From NCBI RefSeq assembly GCF_001623875.1, contig NZ_LWAE01000002.1, positions 1 to 64,000 of the forward strand: a DNA stretch of 64,000 nt. The letters are read 5' to 3'. The notes beneath the pieces are model-generated. The model was not told where the DNA came from. It did not search any database and worked only from the letters and a program-made list of their open reading frames with translations. This document shows positions 53,246 through 61,742 of the stretch, one piece after another. Each line of letters opens with the position of its first letter. The stretch's first letter is position 1. The translations under genes were made by a program, and so were the position numbers. The DNA comes from Clostridium magnum DSM 2767 (GTDB lineage Bacteria; Bacillota; Clostridia; Clostridiales; Clostridiaceae).

Positions 53246-53851
53246 ATGGACAAAATTTTATTTATTAACGCATGTGTACGTGGCATATCAATCTCTCGTA
53301 CATATAAAATTGCAAATCGCTTTTTACAAGAATGTAAGAAACTTAATCCTAATTGCAGTATTACAGAACTTACATTGACTGATTTGCCGATAACTTGTTT
53401 TTCTAATGATAACTTAAAAAATAAAGAAAAATTACTTGAACAAGGCGACTATCAGAACCCTATGTTTAATCTGGCAAGACAGTTTGCTTCTGCAAGTAAA
53501 ATAGTTATTGCTGCTCCATTTTGGGAATTTAGTTTCCCTGCTATTCTAAAAGTATATATAGAAAATATTGCTGTATTAGGAATTACATTCACTTATAATT
53601 CAGATGGAATGGTTGGTATGTGTAAGGCTGAAAAGATGTTGTTTATTACAACCAGAGGTGGAGTTTTTACAGAGGCTGATACCTGTGAATTAGAAATGGG
53701 GTCTAGATATCTAGAAGCTTTATGTAAAATGTTTGGCATTGACCAATATGAATGTTTATATGCAGAAGGACTTGATATTATTGGTAATAATGTAGATGAC
53801 ATCATATCTGAGGCAATAAAAAAGGCTATTAACTTAGCTGCGGAATTTTAA
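53246..53851 (+). CDS. Flavodoxin-like NAD(P)H oxidoreductase (AcpD/azoreductase type)
   Basis: The 201-residue protein begins MDKILFINACVRGISISRTY, the phosphate-loop of flavodoxin-like quinone/azo reductases, followed by AAPFWEFSFPAILKVYIENI and TTRGGVFTEADTCELEMGSR, the FMN-binding GG loop. Such FMN enzymes reduce quinones or azo compounds with NAD(P)H in the cytoplasm. I choose the ATG at 53246 (after GGGGGA). Confidence 0.85.
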   Translation: MDKILFINACVRGISISRTYKIANRFLQECKKLNPNCSITELTLTDLPITCFSNDNLKNKEKLLEQGDYQNPMFNLARQFASASKIVIAAPFWEFSFPAILKVYIENIAVLGITFTYNSDGMVGMCKAEKMLFITTRGGVFTEADTCELEMGSRYLEALCKMFGIDQYECLYAEGLDIIGNNVDDIISEAIKKAINLAAEF

Positions 53852-53937
53852 TATTTTTTTAGAGTTTCAATCTTCCTATGGGATGACATAAACTATATTG
53901 TAGGAAGTTGTTAAAGCTTATAATTAGGCTAATAATT

Positions 53938-54229
53938 GGTGTGCGACAAGAAGCGGCTTCTTCTTGAAATGTTAGGGCAGACTTTAGTCTGATATCCTAG
54001 TAGTAGGGATATTCTCATCTGAAACTGCATTAAAAGCAAACAGAAAATGGCTAAAATACAGAATTGTAAATGTTCCGTATGCAACATGAGTATTGCAGAT
54101 TTCAGAGAAAGATTGGAAGTACAGGATAAAGTACCGGTTATACATGGCGGAACAAGAAAATATAATAACTTACAATTACTACATAAATATTGTAATAGAG
54201 AATATTATAAAATGTTTCCGTTAAACTGA
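53938..54229 (+). mobile_element. Probable group II intron remnant with HNH fragment
   Basis: GTGTGCGACAAGAAGCGGCT (from 53939) resembles the conserved 5' end of bacterial group II introns. From 54047 a 60-codon frame encodes an HNH endonuclease domain as found at the C-terminus of intron-encoded proteins: CKCSVCNMSIADF, VIHGGTRKYNNLQLLHKYCN. The reverse transcriptase part is absent and I see no clear domain V, so it is a remnant at best. A solitary HNH gene is the alternative. Confidence 0.45.
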
Positions 54230-54351
54230 CTTAGCCGACAGTCAAAACATATAAAATTTTATTAAGAAGTGTCGTCAATTGTAAATAACTATAAAGTAAA
54301 GACTATTTATATAATCTTTAGGCAAATAGTAATTTGAGAGGAGAATTTTAA

Positions 54352-54435
54352 ATGGATATTGCCATTTGTATTATAATAGGTGCTGCTATTTTATGTGCTT
54401 TATTTGCTATCAATAAAAAAGGTAAGAAGAAGTAA
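54352..54435 (+). CDS. Small single-span membrane protein, 27 residues
   Basis: AGAGGAGA stands 7 nt before the ATG. The peptide is MDIAICIIIGAAILCALFAI followed by NKKGKKK: one membrane helix and a basic tail. The strong ribosome binding site and coherent topology support a real gene. It somewhat resembles the small FeoB-associated membrane proteins but lacks their Cys-rich tail. Function unknown. Confidence 0.55.
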   Translation: MDIAICIIIGAAILCALFAINKKGKKK

Positions 54436-54509
54436 ATTCCAATTTAAGGTTGAGTAATATAAATAGTAAATTTATCTGTTAGCTAATTGTAATAGAAAAA
54501 GGAGGGCAA

Positions 54510-54935
54510 ATGATGATTCAATCAGTTGTGCATATTGCTTTAGTTGTAAAAGATTATGATGAAGCAATCGAGTTTTATACAAAAAAACTTAAATTTGAAT
54601 TAGTAGAAGATATATATCAATCAGAGCAAGATAAAAGGTGGGTGGTAGTATCTCCACCTGGTTCAAATGGAACAACAATATTACTTGCAAAAGCATCTAA
54701 GTTAGTGCAAGAGCCTTTTATAGGAAATCAAGCAGGAGGGAGAGTATTTCTTTTCTTAGGAACTGACGATTTTTGGCGTGATTATAATGAAATGATTAAA
54801 GTGGGAATAGAATTTGTTAGAGAACCTAAAGCACAAGATTATGGAACTGTGGCGGTATTTAAAGATTTATATGGCAACTTATGGGATTTGGTTGAGTTTA
54901 ATAAAGAACATCCAATGTCTAAAAGAGTGAAGTAA
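54510..54935 (+). CDS. VOC-family (glyoxalase-like) protein
   Basis: The 141-residue protein has the paired beta-alpha-beta-beta-beta modules of the vicinal oxygen chelate fold: VVHIALVVKDYDEAIEFYTK, WVVVSPPGSNGTTILLAKAS and TVAVFKDLYGNLWDLVEFNK. Potential metal ligands are His8 in the first module and Glu in the final LVEF strand. Substrate unknown. SD AAAGGAGGGC is strong. The YciI-like gene follows 35 bp downstream, probably in the same transcript. Confidence 0.85.
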   Translation: MMIQSVVHIALVVKDYDEAIEFYTKKLKFELVEDIYQSEQDKRWVVVSPPGSNGTTILLAKASKLVQEPFIGNQAGGRVFLFLGTDDFWRDYNEMIKVGIEFVREPKAQDYGTVAVFKDLYGNLWDLVEFNKEHPMSKRVK

Positions 54936-54969
54936 ATTAAGAATTTAAAATTGTATGGGGGAAAAGAAA

Positions 54970-55257
54970 ATGTTTATAATCAATTTAACTTACATTAAGC
55001 CACTAGACGAGGTTGAAAAGCACTTGACAGAGCACATTGCATTCTTAAATAAATATTATGCCAACAACAATTTTGTTTGTTCTGGGCGAAAAAATCCTCG
55101 AACTGGTGGAATTATTTTATGCAATGCAAAAAATATGAAAGAGGTTGAAGAAATTATTAATGAAGATCCTTTTAAGAAAAATACAATTGCAAATTATGAT
55201 ATAGTAGAATTTGAACCAACAAAATATACTGAAGACTTCAAGGTATTTGTTGAGTAA
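54970..55257 (+). CDS. YciI-family protein
   Basis: The 95-residue protein (ATG at 54970 after GGGGGA) has the YCII dimeric alpha-beta barrel: FIINLTYIKPLDEVEKHLTE with the conserved His, and RTGGIILCNAKNMKEVEEII, NEDPFKKNTIANYDIVEFEP. The family has weak enzymatic links only and no fixed function. Confidence 0.82.
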   Translation: MFIINLTYIKPLDEVEKHLTEHIAFLNKYYANNNFVCSGRKNPRTGGIILCNAKNMKEVEEIINEDPFKKNTIANYDIVEFEPTKYTEDFKVFVE

Positions 55258-55422
55258 ATTCCAATTTGTCTGATTGAATAAAACTAGCATAATATATGTT
55301 TTAGTTAACGACATTTTTCTAAATTTGTTACATTACTTCTATTGGGGATGTATATAATGTCTATTGTTGTTAACTTCCAATTCATATAATAGGCAGTTGG
55401 TATAGCTACTATAATTATAAAC

Positions 55423-55466
55423 ATCTTTATAATTAGTATCCAAGCATTCTGTATTAACTGTTGACA
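55423..55466 (+). repeat. 44-bp repeat, copy 2
   Basis: Matches 42337-42380 at about 40 of 44 positions, but the terminator stem is lost here (ACATACTAG instead of ACACAGACT). Confidence 0.65.
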
Positions 55467-55496
55467 TACTAGATATAAGTGAAAGGGGAAATATAA

Positions 55497-56054
55497 ATGG
55501 ATATTTTAGAATGTATTAATAGTAAAAGAAGTATACGAGCTTATACAGATGAAATAATATCTGAAGAAACTCTAACTAATCTTATTGAATTAGGTACAAA
55601 ATCATCAACAGGTTCAGGCCTTGAACCATGGGGCTTTGTAATAATTCGTGATAAAGATGAAATAAATTCTTTATCAGAAATGTCAAAAAAGTACTTATTG
55701 GACAACTTGGAAAGATATCCTTATTTACATCAATATGAGGATTGGTTGAAAAATCCTAAGTATAGCATTTTTAATCATGCAAATACGTTATTAATTATTT
55801 ATGGAAATACAGAATCCCATTGGTATGTTTACGATTGTACTCTTGCAGCAGGAAACATAATGTTGGCCGCGCATAGTATGGGAATCGGAACTTGTTGGAT
55901 TGGATTTGCAGAACATACTTTGAATACAAAAGAATTTAAAGAAAAGTATGGTGTTCCAGAAAAATATCAGTTAGTTTGCCCTATGAGTATGGGGTATATG
56001 AAAACTAAACTGACAGCGCCAGAAAGAAAGAAACCTATAATATTTCACCCATAA
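55497..56054 (+). CDS. Nitroreductase-family FMN oxidoreductase
   Basis: The 185-residue protein begins MDILECINSKRSIRAYTDEI with the R-S-x-R FMN-phosphate motif and contains SSTGSGLEPWGFVIIRDKDE, TLAAGNIMLAAHSMGIGTCW and KYGVPEKYQLVCPMSMGYMK, all standard in this fold. Members reduce nitro compounds, quinones or flavin with NAD(P)H. SD AAAGGGG precedes the ATG. Monocistronic. Confidence 0.9.
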   Translation: MDILECINSKRSIRAYTDEIISEETLTNLIELGTKSSTGSGLEPWGFVIIRDKDEINSLSEMSKKYLLDNLERYPYLHQYEDWLKNPKYSIFNHANTLLIIYGNTESHWYVYDCTLAAGNIMLAAHSMGIGTCWIGFAEHTLNTKEFKEKYGVPEKYQLVCPMSMGYMKTKLTAPERKKPIIFHP

Positions 56055-56232
56055 AGTGTATTAACTGTAGGCTGAGTTTTGTAAATGATATCGCCACAGC
56101 CTACAGTTTACAATTGTTTAATTTCTATTGAAGCAAGATCTTAATTCAGATGGGGATTGTTTTACTAAGCTTCCGCCATATTCATCAGTTCTTTTTCAAA
56201 TAAAGTTTTCATCTATTTGTCCTTTCTTGCTG

Positions 56233-57234
56233 TTATAAATCAAGATTTACTATAGTTCTACCTATTAGTTTTCCTTCAAGAATCCCCTGAATTTTTGCAT
56301 CTAAATCCTTTAGAGATACTTCCTGAACGTTTAAAGTTAAGTTATCAGGTTTCCATTCATTTGAAAGCAAATTCCATAGCTTTAATCTTAAGTCCCTAGG
56401 ACATTGAACAGAATCTACTCCAAGGAGAGATATACCTCTAAGTATAAATGGATATACAGTTGTTGAAAGCTCAGGAGAAGCGACATTTCCACAGGAAGTT
56501 ACACTTCCACCATATTTAGTGGATTTAAGTGCTGTTGCTAGAATATTTCCACCAACTGTATCTATTACTCCAGCCCATCTTCCTTTTAGAAGAGTTCTTC
56601 CGGACCTATCATCTAGTTCTTCTCTGAGAATTATATCTTTTGCTCCCGTTTCTAATAATATATTTTTTGTCTCAGGTTTGCCTGTAGCAGCAATAACACT
56701 GTACCCAAGCTTGCTTAGGATGCTTACTGCAATGCTTCCTACTCCACCGGTTGCACCAGTTACCAATATATCTCCATCAGATGGAGTAATGCCTGATGCT
56801 ACTAGTTTATATACAGATAAAGCAGCTGTAAAACCTGCAGTGCCATATATCATGCTTTCTATCGGTGAAAGACTTTCAGGTAATTTAACTACCCAGTCAG
56901 CAGGAACTCTAATATACTGTCCGTAGCCTCCTGAGGTGTTCATGCCTAGGTCGTACCCTGTAACTAATACAGGATCTCCAACCTTAAAATTTTCATTGAT
57001 ACTATGAGCCACAATTCCAGCAGCATCTATTCCTGGTGTATGAGGATAGTTTCGTGTTACTCCTTTATTGCCCGTTGCTGAAAGGGCATCTTTATAATTT
57101 AAAGATGAATACTTTACATTAATTAATACATCTCCCTCAGGAAGACTAGAAATCTCTTTATCTACAATTTCTCTTGAATAGGTATTATTTTCATGTTCAC
57201 TTACTACCATGGCTTTAAATTTTTCCGTTGTCAT
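56233..57234 (-). CDS. YhdH/AcuI-type zinc-free alcohol dehydrogenase family oxidoreductase
   Basis: The 333-residue MDR-superfamily protein has YSSLNYKDALSATGNKGVTR, PHTPGIDAAGIV, the nucleotide-binding loop VTGATGGVGSIAVSILSKLG, and lacks the structural zinc Cys cluster, as in YhdH and acryloyl-CoA reductase (AcuI). It probably uses NADPH to reduce an activated double bond. A MarR gene is divergent with a clear inverted repeat between them, so expression is likely induced by an electrophile or similar signal. Confidence 0.88.
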   Translation of the reverse strand: MTTEKFKAMVVSEHENNTYSREIVDKEISSLPEGDVLINVKYSSLNYKDALSATGNKGVTRNYPHTPGIDAAGIVAHSINENFKVGDPVLVTGYDLGMNTSGGYGQYIRVPADWVVKLPESLSPIESMIYGTAGFTAALSVYKLVASGITPSDGDILVTGATGGVGSIAVSILSKLGYSVIAATGKPETKNILLETGAKDIILREELDDRSGRTLLKGRWAGVIDTVGGNILATALKSTKYGGSVTSCGNVASPELSTTVYPFILRGISLLGVDSVQCPRDLRLKLWNLLSNEWKPDNLTLNVQEVSLKDLDAKIQGILEGKLIGRTIVNLDL

Positions 57235-57259
57235 GATTTTAAATTCTCCTCTCTAAGGT

Positions 57260-57314
57260 AATAGTTTGATGTAAAACTAATTATATATAAAAAATAGTTT
57301 TGTGTCAAACTATT
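57260..57314. promoter_or_regulatory. Paired inverted repeats between the oxidoreductase and marR genes
   Basis: AATAGTTTGATGTAAAACTA (57260-57279) is inverted as TAGTTTTGTGTCAAACTATT (57295-57314), matching at 17 of 20 positions. Each half is itself palindromic (TAGTTT / AAACTA), as expected for two MarR dimers. Confidence 0.7.
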
Positions 57315-57411
57315 TTCTTGAGTGATATATATTGACTTATACTTTTCCATAGGATTATAATTTACATAATTAGTTAAGTTATGCAATTAAGTCTAAAGTT
57401 GAGGTTTTTAT

Positions 57412-57849
57412 ATGAATGATAAATATATAGTATATTTTATAAGCAGAACCAGAAAGAAAATGATAAGCTTTATCGAGAAGCAATTGCTTGAAAACGGTCT
57501 AGATGGGCTGATTCCTTCACATGGGAACATTCTTACCGCTCTATACGAAAATAATGGAAAGTTAACAATGAAGAGAATTGCTGAAATAACTGGAAAAGAT
57601 AAATCAACAATAACACCATTGGTAAATAAGTTATTGGAACTTGGATATATAACAAAGATAAAAGATCAAACAGATAAAAGAGTTACATATATAATACTTA
57701 CTAGCGAAGGTAACCGGATAAAAGATAAGTATAAAGCTATTTCTAATGAAGTGTATGCTACTGCCTATAAAGATTTTTCACAAGAAGAAAAAGAGATATT
57801 TTTAAAACTGTTAAAGAAAATAAATAATAATTTCAATTCAACTACTTAA
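57412..57849 (+). CDS. MarR-family transcriptional regulator
   Basis: The 145-residue winged-helix protein has LIPSHGNILTALYENNGKLT, MKRIAEITGKDKSTITPLVN as recognition helix region, and the wing LLELGYITKIKDQTDKRVTY. It faces the YhdH-like gene across the inverted repeats and should repress both. The start region lacks a strong ribosome binding site (GTTGAGGTTTTTAT). Confidence 0.9.
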   Translation: MNDKYIVYFISRTRKKMISFIEKQLLENGLDGLIPSHGNILTALYENNGKLTMKRIAEITGKDKSTITPLVNKLLELGYITKIKDQTDKRVTYIILTSEGNRIKDKYKAISNEVYATAYKDFSQEEKEIFLKLLKKINNNFNSTT

Positions 57850-57945
57850 TCAGAGAGAAATAAGTATAACATGTAATTCTAATAAGTATTGAAAAATGTA
57901 GTAGGAAAATATTTGCCACTCTGTGAAAGTAAAACTGATTAGTTA

Positions 57946-57989
57946 AACTGCCTCAAAACACTATAAGTATTTTTGAAGCAGTTTTTTAA
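57946..57989 (+). terminator. Terminator after the marR gene
   Basis: AAACTGCCTCAAAA pairs with TTTTGAAGCAGTTT, followed by T. Confidence 0.75.
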
Positions 57990-58070
57990 ATCTATATTTT
58001 AGTGCAGCACTGTATCTAATACCTTATAAAAAAATATTAAACATAACGTCAGTATCTTCATGGGTAACTA

Positions 58071-59354
58071 TTAAATGAAATCCAGTGCCTGTGAAATATC
58101 AAAAATCAAATCTTCTTTGTCTTCAATGCCGCAGCTTATGCGAATTAATTCTGCTGGAACACCAGCCTCCTTTAACTGTTCGTCATTCATCTGGCGGTGT
58201 GTACTTGTTGCAGGATTCAGACAGCAGGTACGGGCATCTGCTACATGGGTTTCAATGGCTGCAAGCTTAAGATTTTTCATAAAGATTTCAGCTGCTTCAC
58301 GTCCATCTTTTAAACCAAAGGAAACAACACCACAGGAGCCATTTGGTAGGTATTTCTGTGCAACCTCATAATATTTGTCACCTGGTAGACCGCAGTAGTT
58401 AACATAGGCAACCTTTGGATGATTCTGAAGAAATTCTGCAACAGCTTGTCCGTTTTCGCAATGACGTGGCATGCGGACATGAAGGCTTTCTAGCCCAAGA
58501 TTTAGGATGAATGCATGCTGTGGTGACTGAACAGAACCAAAGTCCCGCATTAGTTGAGCGGTACATTTGTTAATGAAAGCTCCTTCCTTACCAAATTTTT
58601 CGGCATAGGTAATACCATGGTAGCTGTCATCTGGTGTGCAAAGCCCAGGGAACTTGTCAGCATGAGCCATCCAATCAAAGTTTCCAGAGTCCACAATGGC
58701 CCCGCCTACGGCAGCACCATGACCATCCATGTATTTCGTGGTAGAATGGGTAACAATGTCAGCACCCCATTCAAAAGGACGACAGTTAATAGGTGTTGCA
58801 AAAGTATTGTCCACGATAAGTGGAACACCATGTCCATGAGCAGCCTTTGCAAATTTTTCGATATCCAGTACGGTAAGTGCAGGATTGGCAATTGTTTCAC
58901 CAAAAACTGCCTTGGTATTAGGCTGGAAAGCATCATTTAATTCTTCTTCCGTACAATCAGGAGAAACAAATGTGGTTGTAATGCCCATTTTGGCCATGGT
59001 TACAGAAATCAGGTTGAAAGTACCTCCGTAAATGCTGGAAGAAGCAACAATGTGGTCTCCACAGTTGCAGATATTAAACAGGGCAAAGAAATTGGCAGCT
59101 TGTCCGGAGGAAGTTAACATTGCAGCTGTACCACCTTCCATATCAGCAATTTTAGCAGCCACATAGTCATTTGTTGGATTCTGTAGTCTGGTATAAAAAT
59201 AGCCAGTGGCTTCCAGGTCAAACAATTTTCCCATATCTTCACTGGTATCATATTTGAAGGTTGTGCTCTGGATAATAGGAACCTGACGTGGTTCACCGTT
59301 GCCGGGTCTGTAACCGGCCTGTACACATTTTGTATTCATTTTATAATTTCTCAT
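58071..59354 (-). CDS. metY: O-acetylhomoserine sulfhydrylase (aminocarboxypropyltransferase)
   Basis: The 427-residue Cys/Met-metabolism PLP enzyme starts MRNYKMNTKCVQAGYRPGNG and has the PLP lysine K207 in VTHSTTKYMDGHGAAVGGAI, YTRLQNPTNDYVAAKIADME, SSGQAANFFALFNI and the MetY-type insertion HADKFPGLCTPDDSYHGITY. It makes homocysteine from O-acetylhomoserine and sulfide; methionine gamma-lyase activity is a less likely alternative given the length. SD AAAGGACG. No S-box or T-box is visible in the 348-bp leader region. Base composition is slightly richer in GC than its neighbours. Confidence 0.88.
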   Translation of the reverse strand: MRNYKMNTKCVQAGYRPGNGEPRQVPIIQSTTFKYDTSEDMGKLFDLEATGYFYTRLQNPTNDYVAAKIADMEGGTAAMLTSSGQAANFFALFNICNCGDHIVASSSIYGGTFNLISVTMAKMGITTTFVSPDCTEEELNDAFQPNTKAVFGETIANPALTVLDIEKFAKAAHGHGVPLIVDNTFATPINCRPFEWGADIVTHSTTKYMDGHGAAVGGAIVDSGNFDWMAHADKFPGLCTPDDSYHGITYAEKFGKEGAFINKCTAQLMRDFGSVQSPQHAFILNLGLESLHVRMPRHCENGQAVAEFLQNHPKVAYVNYCGLPGDKYYEVAQKYLPNGSCGVVSFGLKDGREAAEIFMKNLKLAAIETHVADARTCCLNPATSTHRQMNDEQLKEAGVPAELIRISCGIEDKEDLIFDISQALDFI

Positions 59355-59702
59355 TTCATTACGTCCTTTCTGAAAATAATAATATAATCATTATAATTTT
59401 AATTTTATGGTACTTCAAGGGTAAATTGGATATTAATTACTCAAGATTTTTACTGTTGATTATATAAAATAGAACTGAATAAAACTTGATTCAAAACTTG
59501 CATTATAAGTAATTTTTGGGTGGAATAAGAGGCCGGAATGAATAAAACTGAAATTTATTATAACCATAGCTTGCAATTATCCGGGATATATATTAAAATT
59601 CTTTATAAATACACTTTTTCTTTCACAAGTATCCAAGTAGGAAAGTTTGGTGGGTAAAAGTGGGAATGTATCAATTTGTATTTAATAAGGGGGCTATAAA
59701 TA
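59355..59702. other. Divergent intergenic region without visible regulatory RNA
   Basis: AT-rich promoter region shared by metY and the aminotransferase gene. I looked for S-box and T-box core motifs and found none. Confidence 0.4.
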
Positions 59703-60977
59703 GTGGTGAGATTTTCTGAGATGGATTCCAAAGCCTTGCAGGAATATAGAGAAGGGCTTTTAAAAAGATATGAGGACTTTAAGAGTCGGAACCTTAAGTA
59801 CGATATGTCACGGGGAAAGCCATGCCAAGAGCAGCTGGATTTATCCATTGGAATGCTAGATGTAACAGACTATAAGAGTTATGACGGTACGGACTGCAGA
59901 AATTATGGAGGTCTTGATGGCATTCCTGAGGCAAAACAGCTTTTTGCAGAGCTTCTCGAGGTTAATACGGATGAAGTTATTATAGGTGGTAACTCTGCAC
60001 TTAATATGATATACGATACAATAGCCCGTGCAATGTCTTTCGGTGTATCAGGCAGTGAAGTTCCATGGGGAAAGCTCCCTAAGGTTAAGTTTTTGTGTCC
60101 TAGTCCTGGATATGACCGTCATTTTGCTATATGTGAGCTTTTCGGTATTGAAATGATCGTTGTGGATATGAAGTCCGATGGACCTGATATAGATGCCATT
60201 GAAAAGCTTGTTTATGAAGATGAAGCAGTAAAGGGAATTATGTGTGTTCCAAAGTACAGCAATCCCGATGGAATTACCTATTCAGATGATGTTGTAGACA
60301 GGCTTGCAGGGATGAAAACCAAGGCTAAAGATTTTAGAATCTTCTGGGATAACGCATATGCAGTACATCATCTTTTCGGCAAGGGAGACAGGCTTAAGAA
60401 TATAATGAAGGCTTGTAAGGATGCAGGAAATGAAGACAGAGTGTTTGTATACACCTCAACTTCAAAGATAAGCTTCCCTGGAGCAGGTGTAGCAGCGATG
60501 GCTGCAAGTAAAGCAAATGTAAGCATGATTAAAAAATTGATGTCAGTTCAGATGATAGGGCCTGATAAAATGAATCAGCTTCGCCATGTGAGGTTCTTCA
60601 AAAACATGGAGAATATTGAAGAGCATATGAGGAAGCATGCTGAGATTATTGAACCGAAATTTTCAGCTGTTTTAGATATACTTAATACTGAGCTTGGCGG
60701 CAAGGAAATTGCATGGTGGAACAAGCCTAACGGTGGATATTTTATTAGCCTTAATACTCTTGACGGGTGTGCAAAGAAAGTAGTTGCCATGACTGCTGAG
60801 GCAGGTGTATTAATGACACCCGCTGGTGCTACCTTCCCATACGGCAAGGATCCGAGGGGCAGAAATATACGTATTGCGCCTACATTGCCATCCATTGATG
60901 AGCTTAAAAAGGCAATTGAGATATTTTGTATATGCATACAGATAGAGAGTATTAATAGCCTTCTGCTTACGAAGTAA
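59703..60977 (+). CDS. Class Ic (PF12897-type) aspartate aminotransferase-like enzyme
   Basis: The 424-residue PLP enzyme has MSRGKPCQEQLDLSIGMLDV near the N-terminus, YGGLDGIPEAKQLFAELLEV, CPSPGYDRHFAICELFGIEM, WDNAYAVHHLF and the PLP lysine in YTSTSKISFPGAGVAAMAAS. These features mark the group of bacterial aspartate aminotransferases distinct from AspC. It is expected to convert aspartate and 2-oxoglutarate. A GTG start follows GGGGG. It is divergent from metY, so both may serve aspartate-family amino acids. Confidence 0.87.
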   Translation: MVRFSEMDSKALQEYREGLLKRYEDFKSRNLKYDMSRGKPCQEQLDLSIGMLDVTDYKSYDGTDCRNYGGLDGIPEAKQLFAELLEVNTDEVIIGGNSALNMIYDTIARAMSFGVSGSEVPWGKLPKVKFLCPSPGYDRHFAICELFGIEMIVVDMKSDGPDIDAIEKLVYEDEAVKGIMCVPKYSNPDGITYSDDVVDRLAGMKTKAKDFRIFWDNAYAVHHLFGKGDRLKNIMKACKDAGNEDRVFVYTSTSKISFPGAGVAAMAASKANVSMIKKLMSVQMIGPDKMNQLRHVRFFKNMENIEEHMRKHAEIIEPKFSAVLDILNTELGGKEIAWWNKPNGGYFISLNTLDGCAKKVVAMTAEAGVLMTPAGATFPYGKDPRGRNIRIAPTLPSIDELKKAIEIFCICIQIESINSLLLTK

Positions 60978-61003
60978 TATAGGGTTACGAAAGGGAATGT
61001 TAA

Positions 61004-61546
61004 ATGGTAAAAAAGAATTATATAAAAATTTTAAGTGATGATGAAGTAATAGACACGCTAGACCTATATAAAAAAGATGCTGAAAGACTTATGAGGCAAT
61101 TAAAAGCTATGGATAGGGCTAAAATAGAGGAGACTTATTCCGAAGATGGTAAACTTATAACAAAAATTGTCCATGAAACAGAGGATCATATAGTTGTTGA
61201 TGAAATTGTATTTGATGATAGTGTCGACGATATAAAATATGAGTCTGAACAAATACAAACAGAAGTAGAAGCAGATAAAACTCTAAAAAGTGAGATAATA
61301 GGAATAGACAATAAAATTCAAGAGTTTTTAAAACAAATGGACAGAGAGATCGACAAATTAGAAAGAGATATACAACAGGCTAAAAAAGATTTAATAGATG
61401 GTATAAAGGGTAATTCAAATATTATAGCTAATAATGGACTTTCTAAAGGTGCTGAAACAATAACAAAATTAACATTTGCCATAGATCAATTATATACTCA
61501 AAAACAAAGGTTTGAATACATTTTTAAATTTAAGGATGCTAAATAA
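61004..61546 (+). CDS. Hypothetical coiled-coil protein, 180 residues
   Basis: I recognise no family. The protein is acidic and helical: SDDEVIDTLDLYKKDAERLM, a middle beta segment (KLITKIVHETEDHIVVDEIV) and a long coiled coil (EIIGIDNKIQEFLKQMDREI, DKLERDIQQAKKDLIDGIKG). There is no signal peptide. It starts 26 bp after the aminotransferase stop, so co-transcription is possible. Confidence 0.65.
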   Translation: MVKKNYIKILSDDEVIDTLDLYKKDAERLMRQLKAMDRAKIEETYSEDGKLITKIVHETEDHIVVDEIVFDDSVDDIKYESEQIQTEVEADKTLKSEIIGIDNKIQEFLKQMDREIDKLERDIQQAKKDLIDGIKGNSNIIANNGLSKGAETITKLTFAIDQLYTQKQRFEYIFKFKDAK

Positions 61547-61742
61547 ATAGTATCCTTTTCTTTTGGCACCTTTTCTCAACTTTTGGTGAACTGGAATAAT
61601 TACAATTTTCTTATTTGGTATGCCACTTTTCTAATATAGAACCTGGAATCTGTAATGTACAACATGCTGCCATTTGTGTTAATATGTAACTATTATAAAA
61701 ATTTAGTTTGACAAAAATAAAATTTTCTTGGGAGATGGTTAT

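Noticed and set aside
56062-56110. Terminator after the nitroreductase gene
   Set aside because: CTGTAGGCTG / CAGCCTACAG form a hairpin, but no T-run follows; left out as unproven.
59355-59702. S-box or T-box riboswitch before metY or the aminotransferase
   Set aside because: No core motif or terminator/antiterminator pair could be found by eye on either strand.
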